NCBI GenBank assembly: GCA_036278755.1
Contig: DASUKL010000052.1
Coordinates: 26,331-90,330 of the forward strand
Length of the DNA: 64,000 nucleotides
Origin: DASUKL01 sp036278755
GTDB lineage: Bacteria; Chloroflexota; Limnocylindria; Limnocylindrales; CSP1-4
Reading direction: 5' to 3'
Shown piece by piece: positions 8,203 through 16,910 of this stretch. The notes under the pieces were generated by a model. That model ran no database searches and had not been told where the DNA came from. It saw only the letters and a list, made by a program, of their open reading frames with translations. Each line of letters starts with the position of its first letter. The first letter of the stretch is position 1. The position numbers and the translations under genes were made by a program.

Positions 8203-8649
8203 ATGAAACGTGTCGTCGTCGCCTGGCGGCCCGCTGCCGGCCGCTTCGAGGCCGTCGGCGGCCACGCTGATTTCCCCATCGCGGTCAACGCGCCCCACGG
8301 CGAGGGCCCGGCCACCGGATTCTCGGCGGCCGAGTTGCTGCTCGCGGGCTGTGCCGCCTGCTCCGCCTGGGACGTGGTCGAGATCCTGCGCAAGGCCCGC
8401 CAGCCGCTGGTGGGGCTGGAGGTCGAGGCCGTGGGCACCCAGATGGACGAGCGTCCGTTCGCCTTCATCGGAGTGGAGCTCATCTACCGGGCCCAAGGTC
8501 CCCGGCTCGACCGCCGTCGGGTGGAGCACGCCGTCCACCTCAGCGTCGAACGCTACTGCTCCGTCATCAACACCATCACCGGCGTGGCCACGGTGACCAC
8601 GCGGGTCGAGCTGGACGAGGTCACCGACCCGGCCGCGACCGTCGCCTGA
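8203..8649 (+). CDS. OsmC-family peroxidase/redox protein
   Basis: A 148-residue OsmC/Ohr-fold protein. The family core is FSAAELLLAGCAACSAWDVVEILRKAR with a cysteine on the central helix, followed by the second strand region and RRRVEHAVHLSVERYCSVINTI, where the second conserved Cys (in ERYCSV) completes the peroxidatic pair. Such proteins reduce organic or fatty hydroperoxides. A CATCAT hexamer stands 7 nt before the ATG. It precedes the MMPL gene by 13 bp and could be co-transcribed with it. Confidence 0.85.
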   Translation: MKRVVVAWRPAAGRFEAVGGHADFPIAVNAPHGEGPATGFSAAELLLAGCAACSAWDVVEILRKARQPLVGLEVEAVGTQMDERPFAFIGVELIYRAQGPRLDRRRVEHAVHLSVERYCSVINTITGVATVTTRVELDEVTDPAATVA

Positions 8650-8662
8650 GCGGAGGCTGACC

Positions 8663-10975
8663 GTGTTCGGGCGGCTGGGCGCCGCCATGGCCCGCCGTCG
8701 TTGGACGGTCATCGCCGCCTGGGCAGTCCTGCTCCTGGCGGCCCTGCCCTTCGCCCCGCGGGCCGGCGCTGCCTTGCGGGCCGGCGGCTTCACCCTCGAG
8801 TCCCTGCCCGCCGTCGAGGCCGATCGCACCTTGGCCCAGCTGGGTCTGCCCCCGTCCGTCCTGGTCATCGTCATCCAGAGCCAGACCTCGGCCCGGGCCG
8901 GCCAACCGGCCTTCGAGGCGGCCGTCGCGGGAGCCATCCGCGAGGTGCCTCGGGCACGCTATGTGACCGCCGTCCAGACCCACCTGACCGACCCGCGACA
9001 GGTGGGTGCCGACGGCTCGGTGGTCTACGAGCTGGTCGACCTCTCCCTCTCGCCCGACGACTCCCCGGCCGCCCTGCCGCCGGTGGAGGCGGCCCTCCAT
9101 CAGGAGCCCGGCCTGCGCATCCTGCTGGCCGGGGGCCCGGCCTTCTACGGCGACATCCAGACGGCCTCCGAAGCCGATCTGCGCCGCAGCGAGATCGTCT
9201 CGCTGCCGCTGGCCGCGGCGGCGCTGCTGCTCGTCTTCGGCTCCGTGGTCGCGGCCGGCATGCCGCTCATCGTGGGCGGGGCGGCCGTCGTCGTGGCCCT
9301 GGCGGTCATCTTCGGCTTGGCCACGCTCACCCCGATGAGCATCTTCGTGCTCAACCTGGCCACCCTCCTGGGCCTGGGCCTGGGGGTCGACTACTCGCTC
9401 CTCATGACCAGCCGCTTCCGCGAGGAGCTGGCTCGCCGCGGAGGCGGCCGGACGGCCCGTGGCGGGACCGACCGGGCCGCCGTCGATGCGGCCGTGGCGG
9501 CCACCGTGGCCAGCGCCGGGCGGGCGGTCTTCTTCAGCGGCCTGACCGTGCTCCTGGGCTTGCTCGGCCTGATCCTCTTCGAGTTCATGATCCTGCGCTC
9601 GGTGGGCGTGGCGGGGGCCATCGTCGTGGGCCTGGCCGTCTTCGCCGCCCTGACCCTCCTCCCCGCGGGCCTGGCCGTCCTGGGCCCCGATATCGACCGC
9701 CTCAGCCTGCGGGGGCTCCGGCGCGGGAGCCCGAGGACCGATGGGTCGGGCGCGGGTGGGTCGGGCGCGGGTGGGTCGGGCGCCTGGCATCGGCTGGCCT
9801 GGTGGGTCATGGCTCGGCCGTGGCCGATCTTCCTGGCCAGCCTGGCCCTGCTGGTGGGCCTCGGCTTGCCCTTCCTCCACGTCCGCCTCGACGCCCCGGA
9901 CGCGACGATCCTGCCGCCGTCGCTGCCCTCCCGGCAGGGCTACGACCTCCTCGCCCGGACCTTCGGCGAAGGGGCCTTCGCCCCCCTGACGCTGGCCGTC
10001 CGGACCGCTGGGCCGGCCACGGCCCCGGCCAACGTGGCCCGCCTGTACGACTACACCCGGACGATCGCCGCCGATGCCCGGGTCAGCCGCGTGGACAGCA
10101 TCGTCGACCTCGATCCACGCCTGACGAAGGCCCAGTACGAACTGCTCTACGGCGCTCCCGGCGGCCCGGCCGACCGCTTCGCGGCGACGGTCCTGGCGGC
10201 CACGACGAAGGGCGACCTGACGGCGGTCACGGTGACCACCCGCTACGGTCCCAATGACCCTCGGGGCCGAGCCCTCGTCGAGGCCCTGCGCGATCCTGAC
10301 TCGGGGCTCGCGCCGCCGGCCGGCCTGAGCGTCCAGGTGGGCGGTGGGGCAGCCGAGGTCAAAGATGTCGTCGATCGGATCGGGCAGGACTTCCCCCGGA
10401 CCGGCCTCTTCGTCTTCCTGACCACGTATGCGGTGCTCTTCCTGCTCCTCCGCTCGGTCGTCCTGCCACTCAAGGCCCTGGTCATGAACGTCCTCTCGAT
10501 CCTGGCCAGCTTCGGGGCCCTGGTCTGGATCTTCCAGGACGGCAACCTCTCGGCCGTCCTGGGCTTCCATCCCCTGGGCTACGTCGAGACGACCCAGCCG
10601 GTGATCCTCTTCTGCGTCCTCTTCGGGCTCTCGATGGACTACGAGGTCTTCCTGCTGAGCCGCATGAAGGAGGCCCACGACCGCCTGGGCGACAACGCCA
10701 CGGCCGTGGCCCAGGGCCTGGAGCGGAGCGGGCGCATCGTGACCAGCGCCGCGGCCATCGTCGTCCTGGTGGCCGCGTCCTTCGCCCTGGCCGACGTCGT
10801 CCTGGTCAAGGCCCTGGGCGTGGGCATGGCCATCGCCGTGGCCCTCGACGCGACCCTGGTGCGGGCCCTGCTCGTGCCGGCCACGATGCGGCTGCTGGGG
10901 GAGTGGAACTGGTGGCTGCCGGCCTGGCTGGAACGCTGGGTCGCCAGCCGGTTGCCCATCGTGGAGGGGGAGTGA
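8663..10975 (+). CDS. MMPL-family RND exporter
   Basis: A 770-residue transporter with the MMPL/RND architecture: one membrane helix (about 10-30), a large external domain (to about 170), five or six helices, a Gly/Ser linker, a second helix and external domain (about 400-590), then five further helices. The motif GLSMDYEVFLLSRMKEAHD, with its proton-relay Asp, and the earlier GLGVDYSLLMTSRFREEL are diagnostic of both halves. Family members export lipids, siderophores or hydrophobic compounds using the proton gradient. The stop overlaps the start of the following lipoprotein by one base, implying a shared job. Confidence 0.9.
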   Translation: MFGRLGAAMARRRWTVIAAWAVLLLAALPFAPRAGAALRAGGFTLESLPAVEADRTLAQLGLPPSVLVIVIQSQTSARAGQPAFEAAVAGAIREVPRARYVTAVQTHLTDPRQVGADGSVVYELVDLSLSPDDSPAALPPVEAALHQEPGLRILLAGGPAFYGDIQTASEADLRRSEIVSLPLAAAALLLVFGSVVAAGMPLIVGGAAVVVALAVIFGLATLTPMSIFVLNLATLLGLGLGVDYSLLMTSRFREELARRGGGRTARGGTDRAAVDAAVAATVASAGRAVFFSGLTVLLGLLGLILFEFMILRSVGVAGAIVVGLAVFAALTLLPAGLAVLGPDIDRLSLRGLRRGSPRTDGSGAGGSGAGGSGAWHRLAWWVMARPWPIFLASLALLVGLGLPFLHVRLDAPDATILPPSLPSRQGYDLLARTFGEGAFAPLTLAVRTAGPATAPANVARLYDYTRTIAADARVSRVDSIVDLDPRLTKAQYELLYGAPGGPADRFAATVLAATTKGDLTAVTVTTRYGPNDPRGRALVEALRDPDSGLAPPAGLSVQVGGGAAEVKDVVDRIGQDFPRTGLFVFLTTYAVLFLLLRSVVLPLKALVMNVLSILASFGALVWIFQDGNLSAVLGFHPLGYVETTQPVILFCVLFGLSMDYEVFLLSRMKEAHDRLGDNATAVAQGLERSGRIVTSAAAIVVLVAASFALADVVLVKALGVGMAIAVALDATLVRALLVPATMRLLGEWNWWLPAWLERWVASRLPIVEGE
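9743..9784. repeat. 15-bp in-gene tandem repeat encoding a Gly/Ser linker
   Basis: Nearly three copies of GGGTCGGGCGCGGGT encode a GSGAG-type flexible linker between the two MMPL halves. A perfect DNA repeat like this is prone to length change between strains. Confidence 0.7.
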
Positions 10976-12156
10976 TGGGCCGGTCGTGGGGCTGGCCGGG
11001 CGGCACGGGCCACCGGCGGCGGGCCGGGGCCGTGCTGTCGGGGGCCCTCCTCGTCTCCGCCTGCACCACGGGGCAGCCGCTCCTGGCCGAGGCGCCGGCC
11101 GTCCATCCCACGCCGCCACCGCCGACCGCCACGGCCACCCCTGTCCTGCCCGACCCGCAGCCCATCGTCCTGCCCCGCGACGACGGCCCGCACGGCCGGC
11201 TGACGGAGTGGTGGTACGACACGGGGCACGTGGTCACAGCCGACGGCCGGCACTTCGGCTTCGAGTTCGTGATCTTCCGCGCGGAGCGGGGCGGCTTCCC
11301 GGTCAGCTGGGCCTCGCACCTGGCCCTGACCGACGAGGCGGGCGGCACGTTCGTCTACGACCAGCGGACGGCCGTAGGTCCCCAGGTGGACCATCCAGTG
11401 GCGGGTGGTGGATTCGACCTCGCCCTGCCCGCTCTCGACGCATCCGGCGCGCCGCTGCCCGGCGGCCAGCCCTGGACGATGATCGGGGGCGGCGGTCACG
11501 ATCGCCTGACGGCGGCCAGCGAGGCAGCCGGATTCGGCCTCGACCTGACCCTCGACGCGGGCGGCCTGCCGGCGCTGCTCCACGGCCAGGACGGCTGGGT
11601 GGACTTCGGGCCGGCGGGCGGCTCGTACTACTACTCGCGGCCGCGGCTGCGGGTGAGCGGCACCCTCACCCTGGGCGGCACGGCCCTGCCCGTGAGCGGC
11701 CTGGCCTGGTTCGATCATCAGTGGGGCGACTTCATCGCCGTCGGTGGCGGTTGGGACTGGTTCGCCGTCGATCTCGACGACGGCAGCGCCCTGACCCTCT
11801 CCCTGGTCCGAGACGTCGAAGGCCGGCAGGCCCTGGCCTACGGGACGCTCATGCAGCCCGACGGCACGGCCGTCCACCTCGCCGCGGCCGACTTCGCGGT
11901 CCAGGTCCTGGACCACTGGACGAGCCCCCATACCGGCGCCCTCTACCCAGCCGGCTGGCGCCTGACCGTGCCCGGCCGCGGCCTCGTGATCACGCTCCGA
12001 CCCACGGTCGCCGACCAGGAGCTGGACACCCGGGCCTCCACGGGCGTCATCTACTGGGAGGGCTCCCAGGTCGTGTCGGCCACGCGCGACGGCCTGCCGC
12101 TGGGCGGCCAGGCCTACGTGGAGCTGACCGGCTACGCCTCCGCGGCGAGCCGTTAG
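10975..12156 (+). CDS. Secreted CrtC/AttH-like lipocalin-fold lipoprotein
   Basis: A 393-residue predicted lipoprotein: a twin-Arg-rich N-terminus, hydrophobic stretch and lipobox LVSAC near residue 35, then a Pro/Thr linker. The body is a carotenoid 1,2-hydratase/AttH (lipocalin-like) domain, recognised by HGRLTEWWYDTGHV near 75-90 and GLAWFDHQWGDFI near 240. This fold acts on hydrophobic substrates; no carotenoid genes are nearby, so hydratase activity should not be assumed. It starts inside the MMPL stop (TGATG), suggesting a lipid-handling partner for that exporter. Confidence 0.8.
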   Translation: MGRSWGWPGGTGHRRRAGAVLSGALLVSACTTGQPLLAEAPAVHPTPPPPTATATPVLPDPQPIVLPRDDGPHGRLTEWWYDTGHVVTADGRHFGFEFVIFRAERGGFPVSWASHLALTDEAGGTFVYDQRTAVGPQVDHPVAGGGFDLALPALDASGAPLPGGQPWTMIGGGGHDRLTAASEAAGFGLDLTLDAGGLPALLHGQDGWVDFGPAGGSYYYSRPRLRVSGTLTLGGTALPVSGLAWFDHQWGDFIAVGGGWDWFAVDLDDGSALTLSLVRDVEGRQALAYGTLMQPDGTAVHLAAADFAVQVLDHWTSPHTGALYPAGWRLTVPGRGLVITLRPTVADQELDTRASTGVIYWEGSQVVSATRDGLPLGGQAYVELTGYASAASR

Positions 12157-12159
12157 CAT
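12154..12159 (+). promoter_or_regulatory. -10 hexamer TAGCAT of the MFS gene
   Basis: TAGCAT lies 6 nt before the GTG start and overlaps the stop of the previous gene (TAG), so the MFS gene may have its own promoter. Confidence 0.5.
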
Positions 12160-12165
12160 CCGGGG

Positions 12166-13377
12166 GTGCCCCTCGATCCCGCCCGCCGGGCTCTCATCCT
12201 GACCTGCCTCTATGCCGCCGCGACGGGCACCGACTACACGAACCATGGTCCGGTGCTCGACGTCATCAGCCGCGAGTTCGGCCTGTCCGACGCCAGCGCG
12301 GGGGCCATGGCCACGGCCTTCTTCGCCGGCTCGGCGGCGACGATGCTCCTGGGCGGATCGCTGGCCGACCGCTTCGGGGCCCGGCTCATGGTCACCCTGG
12401 GCTTCGCCCTGGTCGTCATCTCCAACATCGGCTGCGGGCTCCTCGCGCCGAGCTACCCGATCCTCCTGGCCTGGCGGGTGGTGGGCGGGATCGGCACCGG
12501 CATCTCGTTCCCGGCGGGGTCGGCCTACCTGACCCAGACCAGCCGGAGCGGCGGCTCACACTTCGCCCTGGGCCTCTACGGGGCCGGGTTCCTGCTCGGC
12601 TCGGCCAGCACCTTCCTGTTCATGCCCGCCCTCGCCGGGCCGGGGCACGACTGGCGGCTGGCCTACGTCGTCTCGGGCCTGGGCGTGGGCCTCTGCTTCC
12701 TGTTCTGGCTGGCCTGGGCGCCGCGCGTGCCGAAGGGGGCGACCTCGGGCCTTCGGGCATCCAAGACCGGGAGCTCGGGATCGGGACTGCGGGCCGCCAT
12801 GAGCGTCCGCAACAGCTGGCTGCTGGCCCTCTGCCACACCTGCGGCTTCGGGCTGGCCATGATCCTGGGCACCTGGGTCACCAGCTTCCTGACGCGCGAC
12901 TTCGGCCTGGGCCTGGCCCTCGCCGGTGGGCTGGGCTCGCTGGTCCTGGTCATGGGCATCGTCGGCCGGTTCGGGGGCGGCGTGGCTGTGGAGCGGGGCC
13001 TGCCGCCGTTCCTCGTCATCCGGGCCTCCCTGGCTGTCTGCGCCCTGGGCCTGCTGGCCATGGCCCTGGCCGGCGACCAGCTGTGGCTGGCCCTCGCCGG
13101 GGTGGTCGTCACGGGCCTGGCCATCGGCCTGCCCTACGCCTCGCTCTTCGACGGGGCCGCTGCCAGCGCACCGTCCAGCCCGGCCTCCGCTCAGGCCCTC
13201 GTCGGCTGGGGCGGGACCATGGTGGCCGTGGTCGGCCCGCCCCTGGTGGGAGGCTTGCTGGACCTGACCGGCGGCTTCCCGGCCGGCTTCACGACCCTGG
13301 CCGTCTTCAGCGCCCTGGTCCTCCTCTCGACCTGGTTGCTGCGGCCGTTCGGCGGGCTTGTCCTGGCCGAGGGATAG
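12166..13377 (+). CDS. Major facilitator superfamily transporter
   Basis: A 403-residue, 12-helix MFS carrier. The loop after helix 2 reads GGSLADRFGARLMVTLG, the classic MFS signature (GxLaDRxGrr), and helices 5-6 (GAGFLLGSASTFLF) follow as expected. Residues 190-210 form the central cytoplasmic loop. The overall pattern (start DYTNHGPVLDVISREFGLSDASAG) resembles nitrate/cyanate and organic-anion MFS members, but the substrate is not determinable. It lies 9 bp after the CrtC-like gene. Confidence 0.85.
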   Translation: MPLDPARRALILTCLYAAATGTDYTNHGPVLDVISREFGLSDASAGAMATAFFAGSAATMLLGGSLADRFGARLMVTLGFALVVISNIGCGLLAPSYPILLAWRVVGGIGTGISFPAGSAYLTQTSRSGGSHFALGLYGAGFLLGSASTFLFMPALAGPGHDWRLAYVVSGLGVGLCFLFWLAWAPRVPKGATSGLRASKTGSSGSGLRAAMSVRNSWLLALCHTCGFGLAMILGTWVTSFLTRDFGLGLALAGGLGSLVLVMGIVGRFGGGVAVERGLPPFLVIRASLAVCALGLLAMALAGDQLWLALAGVVVTGLAIGLPYASLFDGAAASAPSSPASAQALVGWGGTMVAVVGPPLVGGLLDLTGGFPAGFTTLAVFSALVLLSTWLLRPFGGLVLAEG

Positions 13378-13460
13378 GTCGATACTGACCTTCCGACGCG
13401 GAGGTGGGGATCACCGAGCAGGCGACCGTCGGACCGGACAAGGCCGACCCTGTCTCTCGC

Positions 13461-14378
13461 TCAGACGCCCAGGGCGGCCTCGATGGCCGAGCGGAGCGGC
13501 ATCCCTTCGCGAGCGCCGGTCACGGTCACTGACAGCCCCGCCGCCACGACGGCCCTGTGGGCCGCCTCGTCGAGGGAGCGGCCCTCGAGGAGCCCCGCGG
13601 CGAGCACACCGTTGAAGGCATCACCGGCCCCGGTCGTGTCGACGGCCCGGACCCGATGGGCGGGCAGCGTGGCCTGGGCCTGCGGACCGTCGACCCGCGC
13701 ACCGGCTGGGCCCAGGGTCGTGATCACGGTGAGCCCGGGGTGCCTGGCGCGCAACCCGCCCGGGCCACCCAGGGCCGCCACCTCCACCTCGTTGGGGGTG
13801 ATGACCTGGGCCCGAGCGGCCAGGTCCTGGCCGCTGACCCCGGCCGGGACGGGGGCCGGATTGAGGATCGTGACGGCCCCCGCGTCGTGAGCTGCCTGGA
13901 GCCCTGCCTCCACGGCGGCCAGCGGCACCTCCAGGCTGGCCAGCAGGACGCCGCCGTCGGCCAGGAGGCGGCTCACCTGCGTCGCCACCGCGGCCGGATC
14001 GAGGTGCTCGTTGGCGCCGGGGGCGACGGCGATCTGATTGCGGCCGTCGGCGGCGACGACGATGAGGGCCACCCCGGTGGCCGCTTCCGCGCGCACCAGA
14101 CAGGCCTCGTCGGCGATGCCTTCATCGTCGAGGGCGGAGAGGGCCGCGCGACCATGCGAATCCGCTCCCACGGCCCCCACGAACCAGACCCGCCCGTCCA
14201 GCGGGCCGCCGCGCAGGGCGCGAGCCGCGGCCACGGCCTGATTGCCCCCCTTGCCGCCCTGGTGGGTGGAGAACCGGCCGCCGACGACGGTCTCCCCGGG
14301 GCTCGGCAGGTGGGGGCTGCCGGCCAGCACGAGGTCGACGTTGATGGAGCCGAGGATGACGAGCCGCGGCTGCGTCAC
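13461..14378 (-). CDS. rbsK: Ribokinase-type carbohydrate kinase
   Basis: A 305-residue PfkB-family kinase. N-terminal ILGSINVDLVLAG and the substrate-binding GGKGGNQAVAAARAL (residues 41-55) are ribokinase-like; the anion hole and catalytic base are in DTTGAGDAFNGVLAAG, with D253 as base. It would phosphorylate D-ribose to ribose-5-phosphate, although related sugars or nucleosides are possible because no ribose transporter is adjacent. It starts with GTG 15 bp after the SDR gene, so they form a two-gene operon. Confidence 0.85.
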   Translation of the reverse strand: MTQPRLVILGSINVDLVLAGSPHLPSPGETVVGGRFSTHQGGKGGNQAVAAARALRGGPLDGRVWFVGAVGADSHGRAALSALDDEGIADEACLVRAEAATGVALIVVAADGRNQIAVAPGANEHLDPAAVATQVSRLLADGGVLLASLEVPLAAVEAGLQAAHDAGAVTILNPAPVPAGVSGQDLAARAQVITPNEVEVAALGGPGGLRARHPGLTVITTLGPAGARVDGPQAQATLPAHRVRAVDTTGAGDAFNGVLAAGLLEGRSLDEAAHRAVVAAGLSVTVTGAREGMPLRSAIEAALGV

Positions 14379-14393
14379 CGGATCAGCCAGCGA

Positions 14394-15218
14394 TCAGCCA
14401 GCGATGAGCTCGCCGCCGTCGATGCCGATGACGTTGCCCGTCATCCAGTCCGTGCCGTCCTGGGAGAACGTCACGATGGCCTGGGCCACGTCATCGACCG
14501 TCGTCATCCGCCCGCTGGGGTTGCGCGTCCGAGCGTGCTCGATGAGCTTCTCGCGCTCGGGGATCTGCATCAGGGCGTGGGTCACCGTGACCCCCGCCCG
14601 GATGGCGTTGACCGTGACGCCGCTGCCCAGTCGAGCGAACTCCATGGCCAGCTGGCGGCAGTGGGACTCGAGGGCGCACTTGGCCGCGCTGACGGCGCCG
14701 TAGCTCTCGATCATGCGGCTCGAGCCCTCGCTGGTCATGGCATACAGCTTCGAGCCGGCGGCCAGGAAGCCGCCCCGCCACAGATCCTGGGCCCAGTAGA
14801 CGAGGCTGTGGGCCATGACGTCCAGGGTCATCTCCATGTTCTTGCGGCTGATGGCCTCCGGGGCGTCATCGGCCAGGAAGGGCTTGAGGGTCCCGAAGGC
14901 CAGCGAATGGAGGAGGACCCGGACGTAGGGCCGCCGGCCGGCCGCTTCCTGGGCCTGGAAGCGCTCGCGGAGGCCGGTCAGGAACTCGGCCCGCCGCTCG
15001 TCGTCAGCAGCGTTGATGTTGACGAAGTGGGCCTCCCGGCCGAGGCTCGCGATGCGGGCCGTGATCTCCGCGACATGGGCCAGCCCCTGGCGACGGTCGA
15101 GGTGGACGCCGGCCACGTCGTAGCCGTCGGCCGCCAGGGCCAGGGCCGCGGCCTCGCCGAAGCCGCTGCTGGCACCGAGGATCAGGGCCCACGGTTGGTG
15201 GATCTCGGCGTCGGGCAT
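14394..15218 (-). CDS. Short-chain dehydrogenase/reductase, enoyl-ACP-reductase-like
   Basis: A 274-residue Rossmann-fold SDR. The nucleotide loop is LILGASSGFGEAAALAL (residues 12-28), and the catalytic pair is spaced Y-x6-K (YGAVSAAK) as in FabI/FabL enoyl-ACP reductases rather than the usual Y-x3-K. The C-terminus IVTFSQDGTDWMTGNVIGIDGGELI is typical of the family. It may reduce an enoyl-ACP or enoyl-CoA. GAGGAGA lies 6 nt before the ATG. The gene heads an operon with rbsK and is divergent from the flavin reductase and acyl-CoA block. Confidence 0.8.
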   Translation of the reverse strand: MPDAEIHQPWALILGASSGFGEAAALALAADGYDVAGVHLDRRQGLAHVAEITARIASLGREAHFVNINAADDERRAEFLTGLRERFQAQEAAGRRPYVRVLLHSLAFGTLKPFLADDAPEAISRKNMEMTLDVMAHSLVYWAQDLWRGGFLAAGSKLYAMTSEGSSRMIESYGAVSAAKCALESHCRQLAMEFARLGSGVTVNAIRAGVTVTHALMQIPEREKLIEHARTRNPSGRMTTVDDVAQAIVTFSQDGTDWMTGNVIGIDGGELIAG

Positions 15219-15378
15219 CGAGCGTCTCCTCGGCAGCGACGAGCGACCGGCGGCCCGTCCTGAGGTGAGTCTACGCGGCGGCCGACCGGCGGAGTGGCGG
15301 CTTCAGCGGACGCGAGGGCACGGATCGGGGTCAGATGACACGGGGCTAGCGTGGGAGCCGACGCGCCGGGGCCGGGGC

Positions 15379-15384
15379 TAGACT
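15379..15384 (+). promoter_or_regulatory. -10 hexamer TAGACT of the flavin reductase gene
   Basis: TAGACT ends 7 nt before the ATG at 15392; no ribosome-binding site is visible. Confidence 0.55.
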
Positions 15385-15391
15385 GGCCCCG

Positions 15392-15982
15392 ATGGTCGCC
15401 GCCGTGAGCCAGCCCCAGGACGCCGGGCCCCGCATCGAGCCCGAGGCCTATCGCGACGTCATGGGCCGATTCGTGACCGGCGTCACGATCGTGACCTGTC
15501 TGGACGAGCGTCGGGGGCGGTCCCACCCCTGGGGCACGACGGTCAACGCCTTCAGCTCGGTCAGCCTGGAGCCCCCGCTCGTCCTCGTCTGCATCGGCCG
15601 TGAGCGGTCCATCCACCCCATCATCGCCCGGGCTGGGCGCTTCGCCGTGAACATCCTGGGCGAGGACTGCCAGGCCCTCTCCGACTGCTTCGCCGGGGCC
15701 CCCGGTAGCCGGGCCAAGGATGCGTTCTGCGAGGCCGCCTACCGGCTGGGACAGGACGGCCTGCCCGTCCTCGAGGCCAGCATCGCCTACATCGAATGCC
15801 TCGTGGAGCAGACTTTGGAAGCCGGCGATCACACGATCTACCTGGCCCGCGTCACCGGCCTGGGCACCAGCGAGGTCCATCCTCTGCCGCTTCTCTACTA
15901 CCGCGGCCGCTATCTGCGCATCGAGCGGGCGGCCACGGCGGCGCTCCAGGGCAAGCCCGACGAGCGCTACCCCGAGCGCTAG
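15392..15982 (+). CDS. Flavin reductase-like FMN-binding protein
   Basis: A 196-residue member of the flavin reductase (HpaC/DIM6) family. YRDVMGRFVTGVTIVTC at residues 20-36, followed by TTVNAFSSVSLEPPLVLVCI and the FAVNILGEDCQALSDCFAG core, are diagnostic. Relatives supply reduced FMN to a monooxygenase or act directly on substrates. No two-component monooxygenase partner is visible here. It is the first gene of the 15.4-22 kb rightward block. Confidence 0.85.
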   Translation: MVAAVSQPQDAGPRIEPEAYRDVMGRFVTGVTIVTCLDERRGRSHPWGTTVNAFSSVSLEPPLVLVCIGRERSIHPIIARAGRFAVNILGEDCQALSDCFAGAPGSRAKDAFCEAAYRLGQDGLPVLEASIAYIECLVEQTLEAGDHTIYLARVTGLGTSEVHPLPLLYYRGRYLRIERAATAALQGKPDERYPER

Positions 15983-16008
15983 ACCCTCCGCGAGCGACCG
16001 TCGAGCAC

Positions 16009-16905
16009 GTGGCCGAGCTGGACGTCGACGGCCTGCGGATCCATTACCTGACCGAGGGCGCCGGGCCGCCCCTGGTCATGCTCCACGGCGCCACGTCCTC
16101 CGGCGGCGAGGACTGGGCCGCCCAGCGACCGGCCTTTCGGCGCGCCTTCCACCTCCTCATCCCCGACGCGCGCAGCCATGCCGGCACGCGCTGGGACCCC
16201 AGCGAGGGCTTCAGCACCGAGCTCCTGGTCCACGACCTCGAAGGCTTCGTGGACGGGCTCGGCCTGCGCACGTTCCACCTCGTCGGCTTCAGCATGGGCG
16301 GGATGACCGCCCTGACCTATGCCACCCGCCACCCGGAGCGGCTGCGGACGTTGCTCATCAGCGGCATCGACAACCAGCCCCAGCCCCGCTCGGCCGTGGC
16401 CGCTCGCCTGATGGATCCCGAGCGGGTGGACCGCGACGAACCGGCCTGGGCGGCCCAGCTCGAGCGACGCCATGGGCCGGTCCAGGGCCCGGGGGCCTGG
16501 CGACGGCTGCTGCGGGCCCTGGCCTCCGATGTCGGGGCTCAAGCGATCCTCTCCCCGGCCGTCCTGCGGGGCATCCGGGTGCCGACCCTCCTGGCCTACG
16601 GTGACCGCGACGTCTTCTGCCCGCCCGACCATGCCGTGGCCCTCTACCGCTCGCTGCCCCAGGCCCGGCTCTTCATGGCCCCCGACTGCGACCACCAGGT
16701 CATGGTCAGCCGGCCCGGGCTGTTCAACGAGGCCGCGGCGGCCTTCTACCGCGAGACGGCCCAGGAGGCCGAGGCCCGGGCCGCGGGCCGATCGACCGGT
16801 GGGCCTCGGATCACGCGTTCGGCCGCCCGAGCCCCGATCCCGACCGAGCTGCACGACCTGCCCGTCACCCCGACCGAGACGCCCACCCGACCGGATGGAG
16901 GTTGA
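16009..16905 (+). CDS. Alpha/beta-fold hydrolase
   Basis: A 298-residue alpha/beta hydrolase. The oxyanion-hole HG is in LVMLHGATSSGG (residues 22-33), the nucleophile S95 is in the elbow GFSMGG, the acid is in AYGDRDVF and the base His in CDHQVM. A Pro/Arg/Thr-rich tail of about 45 residues follows the fold. Start choice is the GTG at 16009, directly before the first beta strand; an open frame extends upstream inside the flavin reductase. Substrate unknown; esterase or lactonase likely. Confidence 0.8.
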   Translation: MAELDVDGLRIHYLTEGAGPPLVMLHGATSSGGEDWAAQRPAFRRAFHLLIPDARSHAGTRWDPSEGFSTELLVHDLEGFVDGLGLRTFHLVGFSMGGMTALTYATRHPERLRTLLISGIDNQPQPRSAVAARLMDPERVDRDEPAWAAQLERRHGPVQGPGAWRRLLRALASDVGAQAILSPAVLRGIRVPTLLAYGDRDVFCPPDHAVALYRSLPQARLFMAPDCDHQVMVSRPGLFNEAAAAFYRETAQEAEARAAGRSTGGPRITRSAARAPIPTELHDLPVTPTETPTRPDGG

Positions 16906-16910
16906 GCCCG

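Noticed and set aside
8621..11119. An 832-codon open frame on the minus strand opposite the MMPL gene
   Set aside because: It is the antisense shadow of a GC-rich gene: low-complexity Gly/Arg/Gln product without domains, while the plus strand has a complete MMPL protein.
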